This document shows, piece by piece, positions 19,408 to 29,447 of a stretch of 46,593 nt of DNA. Positions within the stretch are counted from its first letter, which is position 1. Every line of letters begins with the position of its first letter. Below the pieces are notes generated by a model. The model did not search any database, had not been told where the DNA came from, and was given only the letters and a program-made list of their open reading frames with translations. Origin of the DNA: Chloroflexota bacterium (GTDB taxonomy: Archaea; Iainarchaeota; Iainarchaeia; Iainarchaeales; GCA-2688035); NCBI GenBank assembly GCA_017610335.1, contig JAFCCG010000002.1:1-46593 (forward strand), in the 5' to 3' direction. The position numbers and the translations under genes are program-made.

Positions 19408-19599
19408 CTATTTAAACTAAAAGACAACTGCAAAAAGTTCAGGACAAGAAATATTTCAATTGACGAAAAAGAAAGCGAAAAGACAATTGAAGCAAGAATC
19501 AAAAAGAATAAGGAAAGCAAATTGCTACAGGAAATCAAGGCTTTGAAAGGAGTTAAAAAGGTTGTCTTGTTTACCCACGAAGGAGAACTCGCTGAATGA
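19408..19599 (+). pseudogene. Start-less C-terminal ORF fragment, unknown family
   Basis: LFKLKDNCKKFRTRNISIDEKESEKTIEARIKKNKESKLLQEIKALKGVKKVVLFTHEGELAE*; open frame after a TAA at 19405 with no ATG. Confidence 0.35.
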
Positions 19600-19648
19600 A
19601 AAAGCGATATGCAAAGAGATTTAAATCTATTATTATACGAGAATTATA

Positions 19649-21313
19649 TTAGTTTTTTACCCTGTACAAACCAATTTCGTCCCTTCCAACATAGTAATTT
19701 TTTATGAATTCAAGCCTGTTCCTCCAGCCATTTGGATAAATCTTATCCAAAAGTTTATCGTCACGACCAGATTTTATAAGCAGATGACTTGGTTTAAATC
19801 TTTCAAAAGGCTGTTTGTTATTAAAAGTATAGAACATCAAAATGCATTTTAGGTTTGTTTCAAAACAAAGGCAGTCAGTTGAAAGGCCCAAAACAACACT
19901 TTCTTCCGGAATATCTTTAGCAAGCTGCCTTGATGAATTAACCAACGTATATTTAGGATTAGAAGCCCAGTCAAAATATGGCACAAGGTTTGAAACAAGG
20001 AATGCAAACAAGACAATTAGAAGAATAGCCTGTCTTGCCTTTCTTGAAACACCAAAAGAAAAACCCTGCTTTCGCTTAACCAGTAAGAAAAGCAATGTAC
20101 CAATGACGAAGATTGCGGCAGAAAGCAACAAAACAGTTATAGCCTTTGCTGTCATATCATCGGAATTAAATAAGAACTTGACGGACCATATTGAAAATGC
20201 AAAACTTGCTAATGCAAGCCAGGAAAAAAAGCCAAGAACCGCAAGCCTTGAAAGTTTTGGCAAAGAAAACTTTTTTGAATCAAAAAAACTTATCAAAAAA
20301 TCGGCTGCCAGAAATGAAAGCGGAGGAAGCAAAATAAGGAAATACCGCGGAGGCTGATAAGACAAAAGAGCAAGCCCTGCAGAGCCAAACAAAAGCCAGC
20401 TTGCCATCAAAAGCCTTCCTTTAGAAGCGGAAAACCCTTTGGAGAGAAATTCCTGCAAAGCAAAAAGCAAAGCAATTAATGCAAGACCTGTAACAACAGC
20501 ACTTTGGAAAAAAATCCTGTTTACAAAAAAAATGGTAAAATTCCTAAGCATTTCAAACAAGGAAAAGGCTAAATGTGTTGGAACGTTTCCGCCAGAGAGG
20601 TCAAAAAACCTTGAATCCAGAAAAGAAATAATGCCAAAAAAAACAAAGAGGGCAATCGCAAGAATACCAGTCTGCGAGAGGGATGGTTTTTTGCTTGCCT
20701 TTCTTGAGGCAAGCAATACCACAAGCAAAACCGGAACAAAGATAATCGCCGTTGGCTTGAACAAAAAGGCAATGCAAAAAGAGGCAAGCGAGCCAGCCAC
20801 TAAGGCAAATGAATTTCCATTTCTGCTTTTATTGAAAAGGAAAAGCGAAAGCAACAAAAAGAAAACAACAAATGTTTCCAAAAAGCCAATTTTGTCAAAC
20901 ATCATTGCAGGAAAAGACAGAGCAAGAAAGAAGGCTGAAAGGAACGCAACTTTTTGGCCTGAAAAGCTTTTTGCAAGAAAGTAAAGCAAGGCAATTGACA
21001 AAACAGAAAAAATTACTGAAACAAGCCTCAATTGAATAACACCAACCCCGAACAAAGAAAATACAGGGTACAAAAGCCCGGTCATTACCGGTGACATAAA
21101 GGTCTTTGGGAGATCACAGTCAATTGGATAAATCTGACCAAAAAGCGCAAGGTTTCTTGCTTCAACAGCCCTTGACTCAGAGTCTGAAAAAGTGCTGCTG
21201 CTCCAAGTAAGATTTAAGGGCGCGTCAGCTTCAATAAAAACAGACCTCGACACAAAAGCAAGAAGCAAAATTCCCAAAAAGAAAAAAACCTCTTTTTGAT
21301 TTGACCGAAACAT
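19649..21313 (-). CDS. Membrane glycosyltransferase (GT39/ArnT-like)
   Basis: Polytopic protein with early acidic loop (FSDSESRAVEARNLALFGQIYPIDCDLPKTFMSPVMTGLLYPVF). Confidence 0.75.
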   Translation of the reverse strand: MFRSNQKEVFFFLGILLLAFVSRSVFIEADAPLNLTWSSSTFSDSESRAVEARNLALFGQIYPIDCDLPKTFMSPVMTGLLYPVFSLFGVGVIQLRLVSVIFSVLSIALLYFLAKSFSGQKVAFLSAFFLALSFPAMMFDKIGFLETFVVFFLLLSLFLFNKSRNGNSFALVAGSLASFCIAFLFKPTAIIFVPVLLVVLLASRKASKKPSLSQTGILAIALFVFFGIISFLDSRFFDLSGGNVPTHLAFSLFEMLRNFTIFFVNRIFFQSAVVTGLALIALLFALQEFLSKGFSASKGRLLMASWLLFGSAGLALLSYQPPRYFLILLPPLSFLAADFLISFFDSKKFSLPKLSRLAVLGFFSWLALASFAFSIWSVKFLFNSDDMTAKAITVLLLSAAIFVIGTLLFLLVKRKQGFSFGVSRKARQAILLIVLFAFLVSNLVPYFDWASNPKYTLVNSSRQLAKDIPEESVVLGLSTDCLCFETNLKCILMFYTFNNKQPFERFKPSHLLIKSGRDDKLLDKIYPNGWRNRLEFIKNYYVGRDEIGLYRVKN

Positions 21314-21376
21314 TCAAAAATTACAGTAGAAAACTATTTTAAACATTTATTGTCAATCTAACTGCGGAAAACCAAA

Positions 21377-21940
21377 TTAGAGTTGGTCTTTAGGCTTTAA
21401 CACCATAATCCACTGCAAAAAGAAAAAGTTTTTCACCTTGACTGGCTCAAAGTAATCTGAGTGAATTTCCACAATTTTTTTCCAACCAAGCTTGTGTTCC
21501 CAAGCATGCTCAAAAGTAAATTTGCAAAAAAGCCTTAGAATCTTGCTAAGCAGACTTGTTTCTCGTGGTATTGCAACAACCAAATATTTTGGCTTTAGCG
21601 CAAGAATTTGCTTTATTGCCTTCCTTAATTCAGATTCTGTCAAATGTTCAAAGACATTTGAAGCAAAAACTACATCGGGTCTTTGCTTTAATTCTGTCAA
21701 AAAAGAGATATCTGGTTTAAATAGTGGATTGATGTCGTAGGAAATATATTTCACACCAAATGGCAAAAACTTTTTCAACTGCTTTTCTCCAGCGCCAAAA
21801 TCCAAAACAGACATTCCACTTTTAAGCTTCGGGGTTTTTGCAACAGCTTTCATTAGAAAATTCCAGTAGAAATTAAAAAAAACGCTTTTCTGGCTGTTTT
21901 CATTAAAATGCATTTCTTGTTTTGTCATCTTAATCAACAA
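21377..21940 (-). CDS. SAM-dependent methyltransferase
   Basis: MSVLDFGAGEKQLKKFLP, VVFASNVFEHLTESE. Confidence 0.8.
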   Translation of the reverse strand: MLIKMTKQEMHFNENSQKSVFFNFYWNFLMKAVAKTPKLKSGMSVLDFGAGEKQLKKFLPFGVKYISYDINPLFKPDISFLTELKQRPDVVFASNVFEHLTESELRKAIKQILALKPKYLVVAIPRETSLLSKILRLFCKFTFEHAWEHKLGWKKIVEIHSDYFEPVKVKNFFFLQWIMVLKPKDQL

Positions 21941-21998
21941 AGATTGGAAATGTTTTTATAACATTAAACTTTTTGCTTTTCACCCTAGTTTATAACAT

Positions 21999-23579
21999 TT
22001 AACTCTTTACTTTGCTTGCCATTCTCTTTAAGAGAAAAACAAGATAACCAGCCATCATCTTTGGATGACCAAACATCAATGCTGAAAATCGCTTGAAGAA
22101 ACGCGTTGGGTGCCTGAATGCAAGACTCAGATTGTATGAAAGCATATAACTACTTAGCATTGACTCAAGTTCTTTTGGAGTGAACTCATCAGTAACAATG
22201 TTGCCAACATAGAACTCTATGGCTCTTTTATCAAATCCTTTTCTCAAAAAGCCTTTTTTCTTGCAAATGTCATAAAGTTCAGAACCAGGCAAAGGCGTCG
22301 CAATAGCAATTCCAATCCCATCCAAATCAAGCTCTTTGGCAAAATTAAAAGTATCTTGGATTTGGACTTTGGTTTCTCCAGGAAATCCTATCACAAAAAG
22401 AGCCTTTGCAAGAATGCCATGCTTTTTAAGCAATGCAACAACTTCTCTGACCTTGTCAAGATTTACTGGCTTTTTGATTATCTTGTTTAAAACCTCTTGG
22501 TTACCAGACTCAATTGCGAGGTCAACCATATAACAACCGGATTCTTTCATTTTCTTTATAAGGGACTCGTCTAAAGTCCAAAGCGCGATACCGTTTGGAG
22601 CGCACCAGGAAAGATTAAACTTTCTGTCAATCATGCCCTGAAAAATTTTCATAGCCCTTTCCTTATCTGCAGTGAGATTGTCATCAATAAAACTTACTTC
22701 TTTTACACCATACTTTTTCACAAGCTGTTCAAGCTCATCCAAAACATTTTTAGGGCTTCTTGCCCTAAATCGCATTCCCCAAAAATGTGTGCTTGCGCAA
22801 AAAACACATTTTCCAGGACACCCCCTGCTGGTCATAACAGCAGTATTTCTTTTTTGGGTATAGCTAAGTCCGTGAGGCAGGGCTATTTCAAAGTATTTTT
22901 CCATTGGCAAAAGGTGCCTTGCAGGTAAAGGAAAGTCATCCAAGTTTTCAATAAACTTCATCTTTGGATTTATTTTAATTTTACCATTTTTTATGTAGGC
23001 AAGACCGTCCACTTTTGAAAAGTTTCTCTCACCCTGCAATTCATTAAGCATATTAATAAAAGAAATTTCACCTTCCCCTAATATTACAAAGTCGATGTTT
23101 TTCTCTTCTGCGAACTCTTTTGGAAGAGCGCCGGCATGTTCTCCACCAACAACAACCACAATTTTTGGGCTAATTTTTTTTGCAATTTCAGCAATTTTTA
23201 GAACATTTTCAAACTGAAAAGAAAAAAGGCAGGTTATTCCCAAAACACATGGATTAAATTTGCGAATTCTTTTCTCAATCTCCTCAAATGAAAGACCGTA
23301 TCTTACTCTTTTGCCATCAACATTTTCCTCATGAGTTATATCTTCAACCACTGCATCCAAAAGTTTAGTGTTGTAGCCGGCTTTTTCAACCATCGCTCCA
23401 AGACAAGCTAGGCCTAGAGGAACTGTGCAATACTTAAAACTTCCCTTTAGGGAGATTCCAGGTGGAGAAATAAGCATTATTCTTTCAATCTTTTTTTGCG
23501 AATTTCCAATTATTTTTCCTTGGTTTTCTGCGATATGCACTGGCCTCACCAAACCTTCCACGGTTTTGAGATTTTCCAC
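21999..23579 (-). CDS. B12-binding-type radical SAM protein
   Basis: VVVVGGEHAGALP and TSRGCPGKCVFC motifs. Confidence 0.9.
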   Translation of the reverse strand: MENLKTVEGLVRPVHIAENQGKIIGNSQKKIERIMLISPPGISLKGSFKYCTVPLGLACLGAMVEKAGYNTKLLDAVVEDITHEENVDGKRVRYGLSFEEIEKRIRKFNPCVLGITCLFSFQFENVLKIAEIAKKISPKIVVVVGGEHAGALPKEFAEEKNIDFVILGEGEISFINMLNELQGERNFSKVDGLAYIKNGKIKINPKMKFIENLDDFPLPARHLLPMEKYFEIALPHGLSYTQKRNTAVMTSRGCPGKCVFCASTHFWGMRFRARSPKNVLDELEQLVKKYGVKEVSFIDDNLTADKERAMKIFQGMIDRKFNLSWCAPNGIALWTLDESLIKKMKESGCYMVDLAIESGNQEVLNKIIKKPVNLDKVREVVALLKKHGILAKALFVIGFPGETKVQIQDTFNFAKELDLDGIGIAIATPLPGSELYDICKKKGFLRKGFDKRAIEFYVGNIVTDEFTPKELESMLSSYMLSYNLSLAFRHPTRFFKRFSALMFGHPKMMAGYLVFLLKRMASKVKS

Positions 23580-24304
23580 AACTCGTTTAGGTCAATATAG
23601 TCCTTATAGGTGTCCATCGAAGCAAAAAAACCATTGTGCTTGAACACAGCAAGCTTTCCAAGTGCAGCAATTTTTTTGAATGCTTCGTAGTCCATTTTAG
23701 AATCTTCCACATAATCAAAGACTGCCTTTTCCAAAACCATAAAGCCAATATTTATCCAGTTATCTGTCAAGGGCTTTTCAACAAAACAGATTGCAATTCC
23801 ATTTTTTTCCTTTACAGCCCCGTAATTAAGCCTTCTTCTCGAAATTGTCAAGGTTGCAATTGTTCCCTTTTCATTTTTCATTTTTTCATGAAATTCAATT
23901 ACTTTGTTTATATCAACATTTGAAACCCCGTCTCCATAAGTAAGCAAAAATGTTTCACCCTTAATATCTTTTTTTACCATATTTAGCCTTTTTCCAGTAG
24001 TGCTTTCAAGATCTGTGTTCTTTAGCACAACATCCCAATCATCAGCACAGTTTGAAGAAATTGACATGGGCTGATTTATTTCAAAAGAACTCTTGTGTGA
24101 AGGGTGTTTCAAAAAGAAATTCTTTATCATTTCTCCTTTGAAACCAACAGGAAGAATAAAACGCTTATGCCCAAAATAAGCATATCCCTTCATTATGTGC
24201 CAGAGAATTGGTTTTTCTCCAATTGGCACAAGTGGCTTTGGAGTAACATCTGTTTTTTCTGCAAGCCTTGTTCCCCTTCCACCACAAAAAATGACTACAT
24301 CCAT
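23546..24304 (-). CDS. Glucose-1-phosphate cytidylyltransferase-like (RfbF-type)
   Basis: VVIFCGGRGTRLAEKTDVTPKPLVPIGEKPILWHIMKGYAYFGHKRFILPVGFKGEMIK. Confidence 0.85.
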   Translation of the reverse strand: MDVVIFCGGRGTRLAEKTDVTPKPLVPIGEKPILWHIMKGYAYFGHKRFILPVGFKGEMIKNFFLKHPSHKSSFEINQPMSISSNCADDWDVVLKNTDLESTTGKRLNMVKKDIKGETFLLTYGDGVSNVDINKVIEFHEKMKNEKGTIATLTISRRRLNYGAVKEKNGIAICFVEKPLTDNWINIGFMVLEKAVFDYVEDSKMDYEAFKKIAALGKLAVFKHNGFFASMDTYKDYIDLNELWKISKPWKVW

Positions 24305-24339
24305 AGCAAAATATTTACTACAGAAATGATTTAAATGCT

Positions 24340-25692
24340 TTAGTTGAGAGATGTTAATCCAACTGAAACAAATTTTGTGCTTTTTGGCAGGAGTTCCCTT
24401 TTAAGAAACCCACGGGAATCAAACAATAACTTAACATTAGTATAATTTGCCTCTTTGTATTCTAGCCAGGCTGTTGCAAGCACAACCGCATCAAAATTTT
24501 GCTGCAAGAAATCCGACAGACTTTCAAAAAAAACAACTTTTTTAGAATTATCATTCAAAGCCTTTTTTGCATTTTTAATAGCCATTGGATCGTGTGCCAA
24601 AACTATTGTTCCTTTCCCTAAAAGGTTTTGAATTATTTTTAAGGATTGTGATTCCCTTATATCGTCAGTTTCCGGCTTGAATGCAAGACCAAGAACGCCA
24701 ACTTTTTTTCCATTCAAAGAACCAAGTTCTTTTGAAAGCCTTTCAACAATGTGATCTGCTCTTTTCTGGTTTATTCCAACCACACTTTTCAAAAGATTTG
24801 GCAGATAACCCTTTTCCTCTGAAAAATGAATTATAGCATTCAAATCCTTCGGAAAGCAGCTTCCGCCAAAACCGCAACCCGCCCTAAGATATGTTAAAAT
24901 GTTTGGATTAACTCTTTTTTTATTAATAATTGGATTTAGTCTAAAGTCAAGGTGAACTGCCTTTAAGACATCTTCAACTGAAACACCAGGCAGTTTCTCA
25001 CAGAGATTAGCAAACTCGTTGCTAAAGCTTATTAAAGTTGCAATCAAACTGTTGTTTGCATACTTTATCATTTCAGCAGTAGACAAATTGGTTAAGACAA
25101 AAGGGGCGTTGTAAGAAGAATAAAGCTTTCGCATTATGCCTTTTTCTTTTTCACCAAGGCAACCCAAAACAATTCTGTCGGGCTCATTAAAGTCTTTTAC
25201 TGCACTACCCTCCCTCAAAAATTCAGGATTCATACAAAGACCAAAGTCGGTTCCTGCCTTTTTTCCAGAAGCCTGTTCAAGCAACGGACATACAATTTCC
25301 TGTGTTGTACCAGGAACAACAGTACTTTTTACAACAATTGCTGAAAAATCCTGCTTTTCTTTTAATTCATTTCCCAATTGCTTTGCAGCATTTTCCACAA
25401 ATGAGATGTCAATGCTTTTATCTGGCCTCATCGGAGTTCCAACAGCAATAAAAATTACTTCAGCTTCTTTTACAGCTTTGCTTAAATCAGATGTAGCCTG
25501 GAAAAGGCCTTTTTCTTTTGCTTGCAGAAAAATTTCTTCAAGACCTGGCTCAAAGATTGGAAGTTTACCCTTCTGCAACAAGCCAAGCTTTTCCTTATCA
25601 ATATCAAAGCAAATTACCTTGTGACCTTTTTCTGTAAAGCAAAGACCTGTTGTAAGACCAACATAGCCACAGCCCAAAATTGCAATATTCAT
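24340..25692 (-). CDS. UDP-glucose 6-dehydrogenase-like, copy 1
   Basis: IAILGCGYVGLTTGLCF, GCGFGGSCFPKDLNA. Confidence 0.9.
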   Translation of the reverse strand: MNIAILGCGYVGLTTGLCFTEKGHKVICFDIDKEKLGLLQKGKLPIFEPGLEEIFLQAKEKGLFQATSDLSKAVKEAEVIFIAVGTPMRPDKSIDISFVENAAKQLGNELKEKQDFSAIVVKSTVVPGTTQEIVCPLLEQASGKKAGTDFGLCMNPEFLREGSAVKDFNEPDRIVLGCLGEKEKGIMRKLYSSYNAPFVLTNLSTAEMIKYANNSLIATLISFSNEFANLCEKLPGVSVEDVLKAVHLDFRLNPIINKKRVNPNILTYLRAGCGFGGSCFPKDLNAIIHFSEEKGYLPNLLKSVVGINQKRADHIVERLSKELGSLNGKKVGVLGLAFKPETDDIRESQSLKIIQNLLGKGTIVLAHDPMAIKNAKKALNDNSKKVVFFESLSDFLQQNFDAVVLATAWLEYKEANYTNVKLLFDSRGFLKRELLPKSTKFVSVGLTSLN

Positions 25693-26753
25693 ACTTCAAC
25701 CTCCAAATGATACTGCCAGGTCCTTTCAAGACCCTCTTTTAGCATTACTTCCGGCTTCCAGTCTGAAAAAAACTCTTTCAATTTTGTTACGTTTGGACAT
25801 CTCCTGTTTGGATTATCTATAAGATAGTACTTGTCCTTGCTTTTTTTAAATTCAACTTCAAGATTTTTGCCACTTGTTTTAACAATGCACTTCGCCAGTT
25901 CTAGAATGCTTATTTCTTCCAAATCATTTCCAATGTTAAAAACTTCGCCATTGGCATCTGACAAAAGAACCTTAAAATGGCCTCTAATAGAATCAGTAAT
26001 GTAACAAAAACCCCTGGTTGGAGAGCCGTCACTTAATAACACTATGTTTTGATTGTTCCAAGCGTTTAACATAAAATCCGGCAAAACACGCTTGTCATGC
26101 AAGCCAAGCCTTGGACCATAAACATTAAAAGAACGGGAAATTCTTATTGGAACATTGAATTTTGTAAAGTAAACCATGCAAAGAGTTTCACCAAAGCGTT
26201 TGCTTTCATCATAACATGCACGTGGACCAGTACAGGAAACATTTCCCCTATAGGTTTCCTTTGTCGGAATGTTTTCCGGCGAAGGGTCACCATAAACTTC
26301 ACTTGTGCTGGTGAAAAGAAACGCCTCTACTTTATTTTTTTTAGCTAATTCAAGCAGATTTTTTGTTCCAAGAGTATTCGAATCCATTGTTTCAAGCGGG
26401 TTTTGCCTGAAAATTATGGGAGAAGCAATGCTCGCAGCATGTATTATAAAGTCAAGTTTTTCCTCAATCTCAAACGGTTTTGAGACATTTGCTTCAATGA
26501 ATTTAAAAAAAGGCTTTTTAAGCAAATTGGAAATTTTGCTTTTGTTACCCGAAATAAGATTGTCAACCGCGATTATTTTACAGTTTTTTTCAAGAAAATT
26601 TTCATTAAAGTAGGCTATTACATCACAAAAATAACTGCCCATAAAACCTGCTGCCCCAGTTATTAGCACTGTTTTTCCATTTAACTTTTTGCAGTCTTCC
26701 TTTAGAAATTTTGCTATGTTTTCAATATCTTCCTTTACTATTTTGGTTTGCAA
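25689..26753 (-). CDS. NAD-dependent nucleotide-sugar epimerase/dehydratase
   Basis: VLITGAAGFMGSYFCD, STSEVYGDP, YDESKR motifs. Confidence 0.88.
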   Translation of the reverse strand: MQTKIVKEDIENIAKFLKEDCKKLNGKTVLITGAAGFMGSYFCDVIAYFNENFLEKNCKIIAVDNLISGNKSKISNLLKKPFFKFIEANVSKPFEIEEKLDFIIHAASIASPIIFRQNPLETMDSNTLGTKNLLELAKKNKVEAFLFTSTSEVYGDPSPENIPTKETYRGNVSCTGPRACYDESKRFGETLCMVYFTKFNVPIRISRSFNVYGPRLGLHDKRVLPDFMLNAWNNQNIVLLSDGSPTRGFCYITDSIRGHFKVLLSDANGEVFNIGNDLEEISILELAKCIVKTSGKNLEVEFKKSKDKYYLIDNPNRRCPNVTKLKEFFSDWKPEVMLKEGLERTWQYHLEVEV

Positions 26754-26853
26754 GAAAACCCCCCTCCACTTTTTTTGCGTTAAAATAATAAGAACTGTGT
26801 TGTTTTTTAATATATTGCAAACATGATTAAATTAAAGAAATAGTGCTTTTTTT

Positions 26854-27732
26854 ATGGCAAAATTGGTTGAATTGAAAAAAAAGGCTGCAGGCATTAGAAA
26901 GAAAATTGTTGAAATGTCCTACAAGTCAAACGCTTCGCACATTGGCGGTGCATTGAGCTGTACAGATATTCTTACTGTTTTGTATTTTGATGTAATGAAA
27001 ATAAACCCTAAAAGACCATTGGAAAAAACAAGAGACAGACTTGTTTTAAGCAAGGGCCATGCTGCGGCAACTCTGTTCTCTATTTTGGCAGAAAAAGGTT
27101 TTTTTGAGAAAAAAACTTTGGAAGAATTTCATGTAGAAAACGGCAGGCTTTGGGGTCACCCAAATTTAGGAATTGTGCCAGGAGTGGAAGCAACAACCGG
27201 GAGCCTTGGACACGGCCTTCCGATAGGTGTTGGAATGGCATTAGCCGGAAAATTAGACGGGTTGAATTACAATGTTTTTGTCGTGCTAAGCGACGGAGAA
27301 TGCGAGGAAGGAAGCAACTGGGAAGCAGCATTAAGTGCAGCGCACAACAAGCTTGACAATCTTGTTGCAATAATTGACTACAACAAATGGCAGTGCTTTG
27401 GAAAAACCAACGAAGTGGTTAATTTAGAGCCGCTTGCCGAAAAATGGAAAGCGTTTGGCTTTTCTGTAAAAGAAGTAAACGGCCACAATTTTGAAGAGCT
27501 TGTTTCGACCTTTAAAGAAGTGCCTTTTGAAAAGGGAAAGCCAAGCATGATAATTGCTAACACAGTAAAAGGAAAAGGAATTAGTTTTATGGAAGACTGC
27601 CTTGAATGGCACTATAAAAGTCCGAACAAAGAGCAGTGCAGGCAGGCGTTTGAGGAAATTGAAAAACAGGCAATACCCGGCAGCAAAAGCAAGGAAAAAG
27701 AAAAAAATAAAATTAAAGGTGAAAGCAAATGA
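26854..27732 (+). CDS. Transketolase N-terminal (TPP-binding) subunit
   Basis: HIGGALSCTDILTVLYF, SKGHAAATLF, LSDGECEEGSNWEA motifs. Confidence 0.93.
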   Translation: MAKLVELKKKAAGIRKKIVEMSYKSNASHIGGALSCTDILTVLYFDVMKINPKRPLEKTRDRLVLSKGHAAATLFSILAEKGFFEKKTLEEFHVENGRLWGHPNLGIVPGVEATTGSLGHGLPIGVGMALAGKLDGLNYNVFVVLSDGECEEGSNWEAALSAAHNKLDNLVAIIDYNKWQCFGKTNEVVNLEPLAEKWKAFGFSVKEVNGHNFEELVSTFKEVPFEKGKPSMIIANTVKGKGISFMEDCLEWHYKSPNKEQCRQAFEEIEKQAIPGSKSKEKEKNKIKGESK

Positions 27733-28661
27733 GGCAAGCATTTACAAAAGCACTGGTTAAGGCATCTGAAAAAGACAAAAGCATTATTTTGCTTACAGGA
27801 GACCTTGGCTTCACGGTTTTGGAGCCGTTTATGGAAAAATTCCCAAAAAGGTTCTTCAACATGGGGGTTTCAGAGCAAAACATGGTTGGGGTTGCAGCAG
27901 GTCTTGCATTGTCCGGCAAAAAGCCCTTTGTTTACAGCATTATTCCTTTTGCAGCAATGAGGCCTTTTGAGCAAATCAGGAACGACATATGCTACCAAAA
28001 AGCAAACGTGAAGATAGTGGGGGTCGGAGCAGGACTTTCTTATGCTTTGGACGGGCCAACACACCACAGCATAATAGATATTGCAATAATGAGGGCTTTG
28101 CCAAACATGACAGTGGTTTGCCCGGCTGATTCAATTGAAGCAGGCCTTGCAACAAAGGCTTTGGCAGAATTTAAAGGGCCGGCTTACTTAAGGCTTGGAA
28201 AAAGCAGGGTACCGCAAGCGCACAAGCAAAACATCAGCTTTGAGATTGGAAAGGCAATTGAAGTAAGAAAAGGAGAGGACGCTGCCCTTATTGCAACAGG
28301 CGAAATGGTTTCAGTTGCCTGCGATGCAGCCGAATCTTTGGCTGAAAAAGGCATTGAATGCAGGGTGTTAAGCATGCACACAATAAAGCCATTGGACAGG
28401 GAAGCCGTGCTAAAGGCTGCAAAGGAAACAAAACTTGTCCTGTCAATTGAAGAGCACAGCGTGATTGGCGGCCTTGGAAGCGCCGTAACAGAAGTGCTTG
28501 CAGAATCAGACAGGTGTGTTTTATTTGAAAGGCTTGGTGTCCAAGACAGGTTTGCTGAAAAGATAACAGACCAAAACGGGCTGCGGGAAGAAAATGGCTT
28601 AACAGCAAAGCAGATTGCTGAAAAGGTCTTGAAAAGAATCGGAAAACAAGCACACAGGTGA
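27729..28661 (+). CDS. Transketolase C-terminal (pyrimidine-binding) subunit
   Basis: NMGVSEQNMVGVAAGLAL; overlaps the N-terminal subunit by ATGA. Confidence 0.93.
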   Translation: MRQAFTKALVKASEKDKSIILLTGDLGFTVLEPFMEKFPKRFFNMGVSEQNMVGVAAGLALSGKKPFVYSIIPFAAMRPFEQIRNDICYQKANVKIVGVGAGLSYALDGPTHHSIIDIAIMRALPNMTVVCPADSIEAGLATKALAEFKGPAYLRLGKSRVPQAHKQNISFEIGKAIEVRKGEDAALIATGEMVSVACDAAESLAEKGIECRVLSMHTIKPLDREAVLKAAKETKLVLSIEEHSVIGGLGSAVTEVLAESDRCVLFERLGVQDRFAEKITDQNGLREENGLTAKQIAEKVLKRIGKQAHR

Positions 28662-28700
28662 TTGTGTTTGAAAAAAACTAATCAAAATTAGAAGAAGACT

Positions 28701-29399
28701 TTAATTGCTTTTCCTCTTCCAGACCTTGTACGCTCTTCTTGTGTCTTTAATAAGCTTTTCCGGATTAAGGCCCATTCTGATTAGTTCCAATTCAATCAGC
28801 CACTTCGAAAAAAACTCCTTGTCCAAAAGGCGGATTTTGCCCTTTACCGAACCCTTTTTGCTCAAATGCCTTTCAAGCAATGTTCCATAAGCATCTTTCA
28901 AAGCAAAGATATCCTGCCCCCATTTAGTTGGATTGCCCTTTTTATCATACGCCACCGGCACACCCCTGCAAACACCGTCAGCATACAAAACAATTTTTTG
29001 CTCCAAGGACAGCTTGTCGAGGTTTTTTGGAGTAATCCTTTGAAAGTGAAGCGATTCCATTGGAGCAACCAATTGAGCAAGCTCCGGGAAACCCATTTTT
29101 TCAAAATATCTAATTGCAACACGTTCCTCATTCATGCCTTTTTCTGCCAAGTGCCTGAATATATCGTGTGCAAAAGCGCCTCTTGAAACAAAAATAGGGT
29201 CAACTTTTGCCTTTCCGGCCGCATTCAACTGCTTTGCTGTTTTTCTGGAAGCAATCTCACAAAGCCTGCAGTGGTCTCTCACTCCAAAATAACCGTGTTT
29301 GAATAAGCCCTTGAGCATTCTGTCAATTTTTTTCCTTGAAGGAAGAGGAGGCTTTTTGGAAGCTGCCCGAGAAGCATGAGAAAGCTTTCTTGAACGCAT
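28701..29399 (-). CDS. HD-domain-like protein (predicted metal-dependent phosphohydrolase)
   Basis: VRDHCRLCEIASRKTAKQL ... SRGAFAHDIFRHLAE resembling H...HD. Confidence 0.55.
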   Translation of the reverse strand: MRSRKLSHASRAASKKPPLPSRKKIDRMLKGLFKHGYFGVRDHCRLCEIASRKTAKQLNAAGKAKVDPIFVSRGAFAHDIFRHLAEKGMNEERVAIRYFEKMGFPELAQLVAPMESLHFQRITPKNLDKLSLEQKIVLYADGVCRGVPVAYDKKGNPTKWGQDIFALKDAYGTLLERHLSKKGSVKGKIRLLDKEFFSKWLIELELIRMGLNPEKLIKDTRRAYKVWKRKSN

Positions 29400-29447
29400 A
29401 CAAGTTTAATGGCAACAAACCTTTAAAAAAACTTTTAGAAAAAAAAG

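Noticed and set aside
20439-20984. 181-aa and 171-aa (19842-20357) forward ORFs opposite the membrane glycosyltransferase
   Set aside because: Lysine-rich antisense artefacts of a Phe/Leu-rich membrane gene.
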